In this document: positions 31,048 through 41,696 of the stretch, in pieces
How the letters are laid out: every line of letters starts with the position of its first letter
How positions within the stretch are numbered: the first letter of the stretch is position 1
Source of the DNA: Sporothrix humicola
Taxonomy: Eukaryota > Ascomycota > Sordariomycetes > Ophiostomatales > Ophiostomataceae
Assembly (NCBI GenBank): GCA_021396245.1
Contig: WNYE01000023.1
Location: 1-64,000, forward strand
Length of the DNA stretch: 64,000 nt
Reading direction: 5' to 3'
Translations under genes and position numbers: made by a program
Notes under the pieces: generated by a model
Database searches by the model: none
Told to the model about the DNA's origin: nothing
Seen by the model: only the letters and a program-made list of their open reading frames with translations

Positions 31048-34011
31048 GGCTTGCTCGTGTAGGTGGAAAGTGCAATATGCTGGCAGTTGCACCCTCAGAC
31101 AACGGCTGTGATCACGGCATCGATCCTGTGATGCGGCAAGACAGCCCAACAAATAGACAGCAGACACGGGCAAAGAGGAGAGACGGATTTTGAAAGCCAG
31201 CCGAGATAGGCCCAAGAGCCTTTCAGGTGTCCGCGACAAGTGCCTAAGAGTGGGTCGTCACGGCTTGATGCCCAGTGGTCTGGCCGTACTAAGTAGTACC
31301 ACTTAACTTGATAAGTAGTAGTAATACTGTGTAAGTATGTAAGTACTAGTCGCCGAGAACCGTCTTCCACCAGTCAATCGACGATAATGATCCATGTGGC
31401 AACTGTGGTTGAAAACAAGTAGGAAAAGTGGCATGCGAATACTGTGTAAGCCAAGTCTGCAAGCCCACATAAAACAGGCGCAGGCCCTTCCCCCCTCTGT
31501 TCTTTTCTCGTCATTTTTGTGCGCGCGCACGCGTGTGTGTGAATTCAGTATGGGTCAGCAATGGGGTTTTTCTTCTGTTTTTTATTTATTTATGACGTAG
31601 TTGGTCGGGTTTCGCTGTTGCGGGGCGCTAGGACGGCCGGTAACAACGGTAATAGCGCTTCGAGCCTCTGCCGTTGGTGTCATGTATTCAAGTTATGTAT
31701 GGAGCATGAATACCTCGCGGCAAACCTGCCTTTGACGTGTGCATGCCTCCGTATACGGCTCCGTGATTACAGTAGGTGCTAATTCTGGCTTCAATCGTAT
31801 TATTGTTTGGGCTACTGCTGCGTACGTTGTCCTAACTAGCAGAATATATGTCACGTGTCTTTCTGCTGTGCCCTTCCTCGTGATGGACTCTCAGACTCTG
31901 TATGAACAGCGCTCCTGCCAAACAGCTGTAAAGAGCTGTTAAAAACTTGAAATGCACTTGTGACTGGGAGGGACTGTCTGCTTAGACCTTGTACACAGAA
32001 CCTACGCAAACATCAATCTGAAGGCATATGCGCACCCGCCAGCCTGGCGATGCAAAAACGCCAGTCCGGAACACTTATTATTCAAGATTGCAGCAGCGTC
32101 AGGGGCATCGCCATTTTACTAGGCTCGGAACCGGGGTGGGCGGGCCCCATTTTGACACCGAAACCGGTCTTTGAATTGAGTCGCTTTTCGGCCGGCTTTT
32201 TGCCACATCGATATTCCCAAGCACAGAGTCCTCCAGAGACAAGACGAGTACCAATCACGGAATATATTCTTTGCATACCCTCGGAGCCTCGCTACCCTCA
32301 CCTTACCCTTTTTGCGGCCTGGCTGACTTTGTTGTAGGGGGCATAACTTTAGTGGTCTACCGAATAGATCGAGGCATGTCCCTGTCTCAATACGCCCTCC
32401 CTCCTACCCTCTCCCTCCGTCTCGTCATTTCGTAGCTCGCTGGCTGCCCCGATTTGGGTCCAGATCTACGAGCCAAAATACAATGGCCAAGCCTTGTGAC
32501 CCGCAGATGGGTTGATTCTACTACACATGTCAGGCAGTGCATGGCTGCATTGACGACGCATCGCTCTTTCGTTATCCCGTACGATGCGATGCAAGGCCAT
32601 GGTATGCAAAGCATACTTCGACGAAACACTGGATTTCACCTTCCATCTCTCAGAGCCAGCCCGCCCAGTCTACCCCGTCAGGTGCGGATTGTGTTGTGTC
32701 AAGGGCGTAGATCATGCTGCTCAGAGGCGCAGATCGTACCGTGTATCGTGAGGTGAGAGACCTGGTAATGAAATGAGAGTACGTTTTTTTTTCTTCTCTC
32801 CTTTTTTTCGCTTGTCTTCTTTTCTCTTTTCTTTTCGTTTTCCTCTTCTTATTTTCCCCTTTCCTCTCCTCTCTTCTCCTTTTCTCTCCTTTTTTTTCTT
32901 TTTTTCTCCAAATGCCGCTGTCGACCACAAACACACAAGAGGGTCAGCCTCCCTCCCCCTTCTCGTGTAGAAATTCGAAAGTCAGGGGGCATTTCCGCGA
33001 CCTCCTCTCGCGCGTTCAACTCCGAGACCAGTTTTGGCAGGCCACGGGAGAGGGGCACTTTCCAGGTGACCGTTACGCAGCATGGAGATCTCCCGCCTGG
33101 CGGCCCTCTCACCCACCTACCAACCAACCAACCAACTTTCTTTTTTCAAGAACTGACTGCGGAGACTGCGGCAGATGGAACAAGGCCCATCCATGCACCC
33201 GTCCTGCAAATCATCGGGAGCCTGAAAATGAGAGAGAATGTACTCCGTACACTGTATGCTTGCTATCCAGCCTCCACAAAGATATCGGGCTGTGTTGTTT
33301 CTTGGTCCCTCTAATTTCTACGCGCAGCCGTATGCACACAGCCGGCAGCCTCGACTCATCTCGGTTACAGCCTTTCGTATGCCTTCCATACTTGTACATC
33401 GCGCTCGGGACACAATATTATGCAGGACAGCAATCACCCGCCATTCTGACATCCCTGAGCAGGATTTCAGTCAGCAGACAGGTCTGCATGCCTGTATTTG
33501 TTCTTTTCACCCTTTTCGCCTATTCTGGAGCACTCTTCAGCTGCCCGCCCCTGCTTTTCTCCTTACTCCCCCCCCTGATCACTCACTTCATGTCCGCTCC
33601 AAGTGTTGGTGCATGTATTTGCTGCAACCGCTATTCTCAAACGGTGGTTCCGCCAGCTGACCAGTATGCGGGAGCTGCACCCTTCTTATGCACGCTGGCT
33701 GTTAGCACCATGCCTATGCTTCTTCCATGCTTCATGCACAAGCTCGACAGGGTATGATTGGGGCCTGTTTGTCGGGTCGTGGCAATGGCAACATCAAGAG
33801 GCATGTCGAACGCACTGGATAGAAAGCGCCTTGACCGTGCCAGGATTTCGAAATATGGTGCCTGCCCGTCGAAGAGAAGCCGACATATAGCTCGCCTGGC
33901 ATCGTGCACTCATGCCACTGCAAATCGCAGACGGAATGGGCACAAACTGATGGAGATAGTCCCGGAGGGGCACAGAGAATAGCGACTTTTCGAGCAAACA
34001 AAATTTATGGG

Positions 34012-34031
34012 CTGTACGGTTAGCCGTACAG
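34012..34031. repeat. Short hairpin, 8-bp stem with 4-nt loop
   Basis: ctgtacgg and ccgtacag flank the loop ttag, 16 bp before the poly(T) run. In a fungal genome this is not a bacterial-style terminator; its meaning is unknown. Confidence 0.7.
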
Positions 34032-34041
34032 AAACATTGAG

Positions 34042-34047
<6 letters not shown>

Positions 34048-34124
<77 letters not shown>
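34048..34124 (+). repeat. 77-nt poly(T) run
   Basis: Uninterrupted T on the plus strand, i.e. A77 on the minus strand, directly 3' (on the minus strand) of a short open frame ending at 34180. The length is uncertain if it comes from assembly of homopolymers. Confidence 0.9.
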
Positions 34125-34127
<3 letters not shown>

Positions 34128-34179
34128 TCGACATCAGAACGCGGTTAACCCGTCCTCCCATCTGATACTCTGTCGCAGC

Positions 34180-34371
34180 CTACGACTTCCACATGGCGTC
34201 GTATTTCAAATACTTATTATGAGGTGAGAAGCATCGCGGGCGGATACCAGCAATCTTATGGTACAGGCGGAGAAGGTAACCAAGAATGGGGACTTGCTTG
34301 AAGACAGCACGGATTTTCTGACTTGGGAATCTCGTCGGCCAAAGGGGTGAAATGCTTGTGTCCTCCTCAGC
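34180..34371 (-). pseudogene. Possible retroposed coding fragment ahead of poly(A)
   Basis: Minus-strand frame of about 64 codons without an ATG start, ending in TAG at 34180-34182. Its content (KIRAVFKQVPILGYLLRLYH, then KIAGIRPRC) looks protein-like but I do not recognise it. About 55 nt after the stop the minus strand runs into A77. A 5'-truncated frame, a short 3' UTR and a poly(A) tail is what a retroposed mRNA or LINE 3' end looks like. I found no clear target-site duplication, so the call is tentative. Confidence 0.3.
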
Positions 34372-35075
34372 CAATGTGATGCATATGGCGGTTCGCTGTT
34401 TGCACCCGGTCCGGCGGCTCTTTCCTCTCTCTTTTCATTTTCTTTTGATAATTTGGCTCACCAACCGTACCCATATTCGCCGGTTTCTGTGTTTGTCTGT
34501 GTTTGTTCACGTCGGGCCGGACACTCAGCATCTACCACTTGCCGGCCATCTTCCTTGTCGAGTACCCGGTAAGTTGTACAACGTATCCGCGGCATTGCTG
34601 TTCAATATTCGGCTGCCGCATCCCATCCATCCCTCTTTCACCTCGCCACGTCAGAATCCGCAGCCGCCCAGCACTCGATTTGTGTCTCTTGGCCAGTCGT
34701 TATTTTCCGCCCGGTGCTCGTTTGCCTGCATAGTGCCCCAGTACAAGTCGTGCAGGTAGCCGGGGAAGCCTGTGTACCAGAGCCTGTGCGCTAGTTCATT
34801 TCGTTGCACTTCATGTTTCTCGGTCTGGGCCTTGTCCTTTGGGTAAAGGTGCTTTCGGATACTCCCGTTGAAAGACCGGCTCTCCCAGCCTTTGGATGTC
34901 CCAGTCTTTGGTCACGCTTACTCTCTTCACCACAACGATTTCCACATACAAAAGCGAAAACACCCCAAAATCACTTCTCTTTTTTCCGTGGTGCACACTG
35001 CGCTCTTCAGTCTTACCCTTTTACCGAGCTATGTGCCTTGGTTTGCAGTCTTGAAAACCTGGGGACCTATTGAGC

Positions 35076-36026
35076 ATGGAATTTCCGGCAGAAGCCCATG
35101 CAGGGCGTGCTGGCGCCCCCCTTGACATTGACTACATCAACGATGCCATGGTTTTCATACCATCGGAGCGGTGCACCATATCGTGTGGCACGGTGTGTGT
35201 TGATCCGCGCGCATCCAAGGTCCTAATCATCTTCAACCGACGACTTGGTATATGGCAACTCCCAAAAGGCCGGAAAAATATTGGTGAGGACCTCCAGTCA
35301 GCGGCCCTGCGCGAAACATACGAAGAAACGGGCGTTCGGGCCAGTCTCCTGGCGATGAAAATCCACACGCGGGCAACAATGCCAAACGGTGGCGGCATCT
35401 ACGATATGAAAATGGCTCCGAGAAGCCATAATGCAGTATCCCATCAAACTACGCCCTCCACAGCATCGGCGTCTTCCGCGTCCACGGCCCACAGCACATC
35501 GGCCTCGGTTGCACCAGCTTCAATCAAGCCGGCGGTCTCGTCTTTCTTAACGCCATCCTTCACGCCAGCATCTCCCAAGAAGGCACCTGTTATCAGAAGC
35601 CTTGCAGAGAGCCGTGGGTGTGGGCATGGTCAAGAACATAAAAATACAACGATAGCGGCTGGGGGCGCGGAAGAGCTAGCAGGTGGCTACACGACGGCCA
35701 CGGTCACAGAAACAGCGACGTCAACGGCAAAGGCAACGGTGGACTCCAAGGTGACGTGCGACATACTAAACAATGAGCCAGTTGGAATTGTGCAATACCC
35801 CGACTTGCAAGCGGCCACACCAAACACCATGAAGACTGTGTTTTTTTTTGCTGCGTCTGCCGACTCGACGGCCGCGATGGGTCTTGGCGCGCAGGAGGAC
35901 CACGAGGATTTGCAGGCAGAATGGATGGACTTCCGGGTCGCCGACCAACGGTTGCGTTTCGGACCAGAAAAAGAAGCCATGTGGAAGGTTCGGCGGGATA
36001 TGGAGAGGTCTGGTCTTAAGTGTTAG
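35076..36026 (+). CDS. Nudix hydrolase with Ser/Thr-rich insertion
   Basis: Nudix-superfamily phosphohydrolase, 316 aa, single exon. The Nudix box spans residues 65-87 and is perfect: G(65)...GED with Glu71, then LRETYEETGV, fitting GX5EX7REUXEEXGU, so Mg2+-dependent hydrolysis of a nucleoside- or inositol-linked diphosphate is expected; the substrate is unknown. The N-terminal strand block ISCGTVCVDPRASKVLIIFN and the LGIWQLPKGRK lead-in match a fungal Nudix family. After the box, about residues 113-225 are a low-complexity Ser/Thr/Ala-rich insertion, and the fold appears to resume at GIVQYPDLQ and MKTVFFFAASAD before ending EWMDFRVADQRLRF. The ATG at 35076 is the first; upstream is only TTG. 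Confidence 0.88.
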   Translation: MEFPAEAHAGRAGAPLDIDYINDAMVFIPSERCTISCGTVCVDPRASKVLIIFNRRLGIWQLPKGRKNIGEDLQSAALRETYEETGVRASLLAMKIHTRATMPNGGGIYDMKMAPRSHNAVSHQTTPSTASASSASTAHSTSASVAPASIKPAVSSFLTPSFTPASPKKAPVIRSLAESRGCGHGQEHKNTTIAAGGAEELAGGYTTATVTETATSTAKATVDSKVTCDILNNEPVGIVQYPDLQAATPNTMKTVFFFAASADSTAAMGLGAQEDHEDLQAEWMDFRVADQRLRFGPEKEAMWKVRRDMERSGLKC

Positions 36027-37849
36027 GTACTCCGTAGTCTTGCCGGCTCTTGGGTTGTCTTTACTCCTCTAGGCGGGGTTTCTCTCTGGCTTCCTTTTTT
36101 ATTTTTCTGTTTCTTTATTTTCTTTTTTCTTTTTTTCTTTCTTTTTCTCTTCTTCTTTCTTGGTCTTCTTCTTTTCTTTTCTTTTATTATATCCACTTTA
36201 TTTATCCTCTCCTTTTACACTCCTTCGAACAATTCTAGACTACTATACTTGTCTTATCTTCAGTCTTTATCCCCTTTCTCGACAATACTATTTCTGGCAC
36301 TGTCCGCCTGGTATGATGTAGTCTCGAATGTCAGATTAAGCACAACCCGGTTCAACCTTTAAATAAAGTAAAGTCTCCGTACTCTGTATGTTCTACCTCA
36401 CAGTACAACGTACTAGTACGACTTGACGTCGCATATGCCAGGGCCGGTGCCGATCCACTAGGGCGTTTCTGGAAAGATCATGGTGGAGGGGATTCTTTCT
36501 TACTTGCCACGTGTGACTCAACACGTGACCAAACACAGTTGGTGATGGTGTCGTACGTTGTTTTCTTCCATAGCATTCTCAATAGGCTTGCTGGTAGCTT
36601 TAATTTCTAAGCCCAGTTTGTCAGCTAGATTCCGATTTGCACTCCCATATGTACTCCGTACATACGTTGTAATTATGTTGTACATAGAGTAGGAGTTTAT
36701 TTTTACTTGGTAGCGTGGCGGCGTGGGTGAAAAATGCTCTTCACTGGAATACCCCACAAATTTCTCTTTTCAGCGTCCCAAATAGTACTAGCGCGGATGT
36801 CGTGATCGAAAGCTTTTTCAGACCTTCCGCAATTTGCGGCGTTGAGACCGATGGCGCAATTGTTTTTCTCGCCCTGCCGCCGGATGTCGACATTTGGTGC
36901 TGCATGGCGCTCTTACTGACACTGTATTTCCAGTGCTGTGTTCCCAGCAGAGCATAGTGCCAATAATCTTACTCACTGTATGTGTCCCATAACGCCGCCA
37001 CGCCCTGGCCGACGCCTCCGACGTTGCTCGATGTCTGCCCTTTGGCCCGCCCGCCAAAATCAATGCAAGGGTGTGGACGGCGCGGGGTGAGATGATTTCA
37101 TGAGTGCGGCGTACACTGGATGGCTGTGTTCAGGTTCCATCACTGTATCGAAACCGTAACGCGGACACGGGCAGACAATAAAAAGCATAAAAAACAGCAT
37201 GAAAAAAAGTAAAAAAAACAATATTCATAATGTGATTCTGGGGGTGTTGAAGGGGCGTGTGCCTGGGTTATATCATCAGTTGCCGAACCAGACTGGTGTG
37301 GAGAGTAGGGCCCGGCTGTCGGTCCCGTTGACGCAAAATCAACAACTCTCACAAATCCAGGAGGCCAAAGTCTTCTCGGATATTCGTCTTAGAAATCCAA
37401 TCGAAATGACTCTGTTCTTTTTAAGAACAAACTACCGCCTTCCAGTTATATTGTACACAAAACCCCTCGCTTGGTATTTCTTTCCACTCTCATCTTCATA
37501 TTGTCATTCTTCCAAGCCAACTTCACCCAGTGCTCAAAGACATCACTCTTATAACGACACTTTCAGCCCTCCAGCCCTCCAGCCCTCCGCTATTGCGTGA
37601 TCGATCCTTGACACTGATCCTGGACAGTACGCCCCCCACTTCATCACACTCTTTCTCCTTGTGCAGCCTTTGTTTCACCCTGTCTGCCCCTCCTCTCCGA
37701 GTCAAACACGAGACACAGGAGATATATCAACGTGGCTGAACGACGAGATATATATTTGATACACTTGTATCGTGGCTCGTGGCTCTCATCATTACCCGCG
37801 GACTACACAGCACCCGTTTTGCAAATCACATCCATTCAAAAATCAAAAG
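36027..37849. promoter_or_regulatory. Intergenic, Nudix 3' flank and PAPS reductase promoter
   Basis: No gene seen in 1.8 kb. TACTCCGTA copies lie at 36028-36036 (2 bp after the Nudix stop) and 36652-36660. T-rich at 36080-36190. The 5' UTR of the reductase is pyrimidine-rich from about 37440. Confidence 0.5.
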
Positions 37850-38860
37850 ATGGCCACCGAAAGCCCTATCGTGTCGATCGAAACCTCGGCGGTTGTGTCG
37901 ACAGCCAACTCACCCCCCCTGGAGCCTACTGAGGTCTCCAAACAGGCTGACGATGCCGTGTCGGTCGAGTCCGGCTATGGTTCCGCGCCGCCATCTGCGT
38001 CCGCATCAACTGCACGGCTGCCGCGTGTGTCCTTGACACCTGAGCATTTGAGGCACCTCAACAAGCAGCTGGAGAACATGGAGCCCCTGGATATCCTCCG
38101 CTTTGCCAAGATTTTTTTCCCCAACCTCTACCAAACGACCGCCTTTGGCCTGACGGGCCTGGTGACCATTGATCTTTTGTCCAAGCTGGAGCAGGAGAGC
38201 GCCCCCAAGGACGCAGAGGCCGCCAACAAGCACAGTGTCGACCTCATTTTCCTCGACACCCTGTACCACTTTGACGAAACATACGATCTGGTTGAGCGTG
38301 TGCGGGCACGGTACCCGGGCATCACGATCCACAGCTTCAAGCCCGATGGCTTTGAGACGGCTGCCGAGTTCGAAGCCACGTACGGCCGTTTGTACGAGTT
38401 GTCCGAGGAGATGTACGACTACCTCGCCAAGGTGGAGCCGCAGGAGCGGGCATACGACAATCTCGATGTGGTTGCTGTGCTGACGGGCCGTCGTCGGTCG
38501 CAGGGTGGTCAGCGCGGCGATCTGGACATTATCGAGGTCGACGACGAGCGGGGCATCTACAAGATTAACCCCCTTGCAAACTGGTCGTTTGGCCAGGTCC
38601 AGGCGTACGTGCGTGAGCACAGCGTGCCGTACAACGTGCTGCTGGATCGCGGATACAAATCCATCGGTGACTGGCACTCGACCAGCCCTGTCGGCGAGGG
38701 CGAAGATGAACGCGCTGGCCGCTGGAAGGGCCGCAACAAGACCGAATGCGGTATCCACAACAAGCAGTCTCGGTACGCGCAGTTCCTTGCCGGCAGTGCC
38801 GATGCTGCACCGGAGGCTAGCTCTGACGGTCTGGCGGAGAAGCTCACTGCCGTTGCATGA
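37850..38860 (+). CDS. MET16: Phosphoadenylyl-sulfate (PAPS) reductase
   Basis: Thioredoxin-dependent cytosolic enzyme that reduces PAPS to sulfite in sulfate assimilation. Single exon, 336 aa. Residues 1-55 are a Ser/Ala-rich leader. The PP-loop-like nucleotide-binding core includes FPNLYQTTAFGLTGLVTIDL and VDLIFLDTLYHFDETYDLV. Later blocks AVLTGRRRSQGGQR and EVDDERGIYKINPLANWSF bind the phosphosulfate nucleotide. The catalytic Cys is in KTECGIH (residue about 300); the CCxxRK-type cysteine pairs of APS reductases are absent, so PAPS rather than APS is the substrate. The ATG at 37850 (context aagATGG) is chosen over an upstream GTG. In ascomycetes this gene is normally under sulfur-catabolite control (Met4/CYS3 type); no site was identified by eye. 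Confidence 0.95.
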   Translation: MATESPIVSIETSAVVSTANSPPLEPTEVSKQADDAVSVESGYGSAPPSASASTARLPRVSLTPEHLRHLNKQLENMEPLDILRFAKIFFPNLYQTTAFGLTGLVTIDLLSKLEQESAPKDAEAANKHSVDLIFLDTLYHFDETYDLVERVRARYPGITIHSFKPDGFETAAEFEATYGRLYELSEEMYDYLAKVEPQERAYDNLDVVAVLTGRRRSQGGQRGDLDIIEVDDERGIYKINPLANWSFGQVQAYVREHSVPYNVLLDRGYKSIGDWHSTSPVGEGEDERAGRWKGRNKTECGIHNKQSRYAQFLAGSADAAPEASSDGLAEKLTAVA

Positions 38861-39913
38861 TTCATAGAGGCTCCCATGTCTGGGCAGTGGATAGAAAGCA
38901 ACAAACGCCCGGTGCCGGCTCTTTCTCTTTCTTTTCTACTTCTTGTCTCTCTTTTCTTTCTTTCTTTCTGTCTTTTTCCCCCTCAAACTAGGGAGGGGAA
39001 GCATACTTACACGGCGTTCAGGAGACAGGTTGATGGGGTTGAATTTTGGACAGCGATCATTTCTTTTCGTTTTGTTTTTTGGATTTATATCTCTTTCAGG
39101 GGCGGTCATTGCCCCCACCTCCCCCTTCCAATGTACGGCTTATTTGCCGTCGTTTGTCTCTTTGTGTCGATTTCATACAGTGCCGCGTGCACTCTGGGGG
39201 ACGTCATGACCTTAACGATATACTCCGTACTCGATTAATATATAAAAGTAAAAACTCATGGGTGCCGAAGGACAGCAGTTGCTGTTTGCAGTGCATGCTG
39301 GTCGCAAAGTGTTTTGCTGTGTTCTGATTGTGTGGTGTCGAAGAGGGAGGGAGAGAGAGAGAAGGCGAGGCTTCTTGGGCAAGGTCATCTGTTCACCAAT
39401 TTCCATCCCTTTCCCCTCAGTGCACGTGACCCCGAAACGCCGTCATCAATGCGACCGGATTGGAAGGAGCTGCTCTAGACACAGCTCTCTCGGAACAGCT
39501 TCACTGTGAGCGGGCGTGCTCGTCAGTGGCTTACACGAATAGTAACTCGTTGCCAGGATCTGCGCGGTGACCACACAGTGAGTTTAGTCCTCATGATGAT
39601 GCCAGAATCACAGGCAGCTTTTGGTTAATGGAGACGGTCTTTGTGCTATTTACTGCCGGCGTACAGAAACGATGTACTACTATTTCAGTTTCCATTTTTA
39701 ATATTTGGTTCCTATTTATTCCCTTGCTTATTTTTTATTTTCATGTCTTGGTGTGTATACTCTTTATTCGATTCATCCATTCAAGCTGCATATTCAACCA
39801 AAACCTATTACTCACAGCAACCCCCATACCCTTCGCCACCCCCCACGCCGTTCTGTGCCCTGCCGCCTTCAGTCATCCCGAGTTGCCATGCCGCCGATGT
39901 GCCGTGCCGACGA
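38861..39913. other. Convergent 3' flank
   Basis: No gene seen. T/C-rich at 38920-38985. One TACTCCGTA lies at 39221-39229. It separates the reductase stop from the end of the oleate-hydratase pseudogene. Confidence 0.55.
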
Positions 39914-41696
39914 CTACACAAGGTGGTGCTTGTGCAGCAATTCGCCGATCTCGGTGCCGTCCAGCCGGCTGATCAGGAACTTGCGTAGACGCTCCGGAAG
40001 CCACTTGGCGAGTTCCTTGTGGTCACGCATGCTAATGGTCGCATCCAGGAGTGTGCGCACGTCGTATGTAGAAGCAAATACCTCTGGAATGCCCCGGTCG
40101 ACCTTGATCAGCGTGTATGCCGCCTGCATGCCGGTGCGCACCGAGTACTCCGTCGTAAAAATGGTGTCGGCTGTGCCCGTCTCAGCGAACTGGCCCAAAA
40201 AGACAAAATTCTCAGAGCCCTGAGGCACCACGTCCGGTCGGTCGCCAGAAGCACGCGGCATGAAAAAGGCTGTCACGTACGGCATCATTACGGGGACGCA
40301 CTTTGCAGACTCCGCCGCGAGCTTGGGGATGTCACTGGCCGGCACGCCTAAGTGGTACAGCCATTCCTGTGTGATTTCCTCACCCGTACAGTCCTGCATC
40401 GGCTTCTTGACATAGTCACCGAGCTCATCGACCAGCAAGTCATACACCCAGATGACCAGCTGATCCTTCTTTTGTTTTTTGAAGTGCGGCTGACGGTTAA
40501 TCGTCCAGCTCATTCTCCAGGCCGAATCGCGAGCCGTGACGATGCCGCCCGTGACAGCGCGACCACTTAACGGATCCCGCTTGCAAATCTTCTGGATGTA
40601 CGGCGGGATCTGTCCGTCCAGCGTCGTGACTGTTGCACTTTCCCATTTGGTCTCGGGGATATGCGCACCAAAGACGTCCGGGTGGCCAAATGCAGGGTCT
40701 CTTGGCAGCGATGCGGCGCCACAGATCCCAGGCTGGCGCCGGGCCCTCGTTGAGGCGAGCCGCCGTGTGGTGGTCACCGAGGTCCGAGTTCTCGGTGAGT
40801 GAGCCGATTATGGTGAAGACGTATTCGTTCTCGCCAATGTCGACGCCACCCTTCTCGCCATCTTTGGTCCAGTGGATCCGCGTCGTCCGCTTGGTTGTGG
40901 CGTCGTTTCCGCTGCTGGGCTGCCCAATGGCAAAGTCGATGTCGTGAACGGCCGTGTTGTACTGAAATTTCACCTTGTGGTCCTCTAGGTATTTCATGAG
41001 CGGCAGCACGAGGGACTCGTACTGGTTGTACTTGGTGAACTTGAGCGTGCTGAAGTCGGGCATGCCGCTGATATGGTTGACAAAGCGGTGCAGGTACAGC
41101 TTCATCTCAAGGGCCGAGTGCCACTCCTCAAAGGCGAACATGGTCTGCTAGTACAGCCAGAAGTTGCACTTGAAGAAGTCGGCCGTGAACACCTCGTTGA
41201 TCCGCTTGTTCTCGGCTTCCTTGCGAGCAGACAAGAACAGCCGCATCACCTCCTTCTGGGCCGTGTCACTGAGAGTGAACAGGCCGTTGGTGCCGGCATC
41301 TTGGCCCTGGTTGATGGTGGCACGTTACAGCGAGAAATTGGGGTCCCGCTTATTGAGCCAGTAGAACTCGTCCAACACGCTGGCACCAGGCTCCTCGAGC
41401 GAGGGGATGGACCGGAACATGTCCCACAGACACTCAAAGTGCTCCTCCATCTCGCGGCCGCCGCGGATAACAAAGCCCTTTTCCGGCTCGTCAATGCCGT
41501 CCAGCGCACCGCCGGTGATCTTGCCCTCTTCAATGATGGTGATGTTCTCGCCGGGCATCTGGGCATCGCGAATAAGGAAGACCGCCGCCGACAGACCGGC
41601 CAGGCCGCTTCCCACGATCCACACCTTCTTGTCGTCGACTCCCTCGGCCTTGAGAGGCCGGGCAAACGCCTCGTAGATTCGGTGGTTGTAGTACAT
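39914..41696 (-). pseudogene. Oleate hydratase (MCRA family) pseudogene
   Basis: FAD-dependent oleate hydratases add water to the 9,10 double bond of oleic acid. The minus strand reads as a near-complete member: MYYNHRIYEAFARPLKAEGV, the FAD-binding VGSGLAGLSAAVFLIRDAQ, GGREMEEHFECLWDMFRSIP, then ATINQGQDAGTNGLF, EEWHSALEMKLYLHRFVNHI, TIIGSLTENSDLGDHHTAAR, and FLGQFAETGTADTIFTTEYS. Three lesions break it: TAA at 41325-41327 (between NFSL and RATINQ), TAG at 41148-41150 (a Trp position, WLY*QTMF), and one extra base at about 40698-40701, after which the frame resumes as DPAFGHPDVFGAHIPETKW. The disrupted stretches are conserved coding, so introns cannot explain them. Apart from these sites it is intact, which suggests recent inactivation. 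Fungal copies of this family are often discussed as bacterial in origin; that is not tested here. Confidence 0.88.

Larger units (their letters stand above)
31048..35075. other. Gene-poor 4-kb intergenic region
   Basis: No gene that I can support. It holds a C/T-rich tract (32790-32910), one TACTCCGTA at 33241-33249, a short hairpin (34012-34031), the 77-nt poly(T) run at 34048-34124 and a short minus-strand frame beside it. A plus-strand 281-codon open frame at 32912-33757 was considered and not called. Confidence 0.5.

Noticed and set aside
32912..33757. 281-codon plus-strand frame starting with ATG
   Set aside because: Cys- and Pro-rich without family features, mixed third-position base use unlike true genes here, preceded by a pyrimidine tract, and containing the intergenic nonamer at 33241. 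It could be a lineage-specific gene but I cannot support it.
34012..34124. Hairpin followed by T run as an intrinsic terminator
   Set aside because: Rho-independent terminators are bacterial; the T run is 77 nt and 16 bp away from the stem, and there is no gene upstream on that strand.
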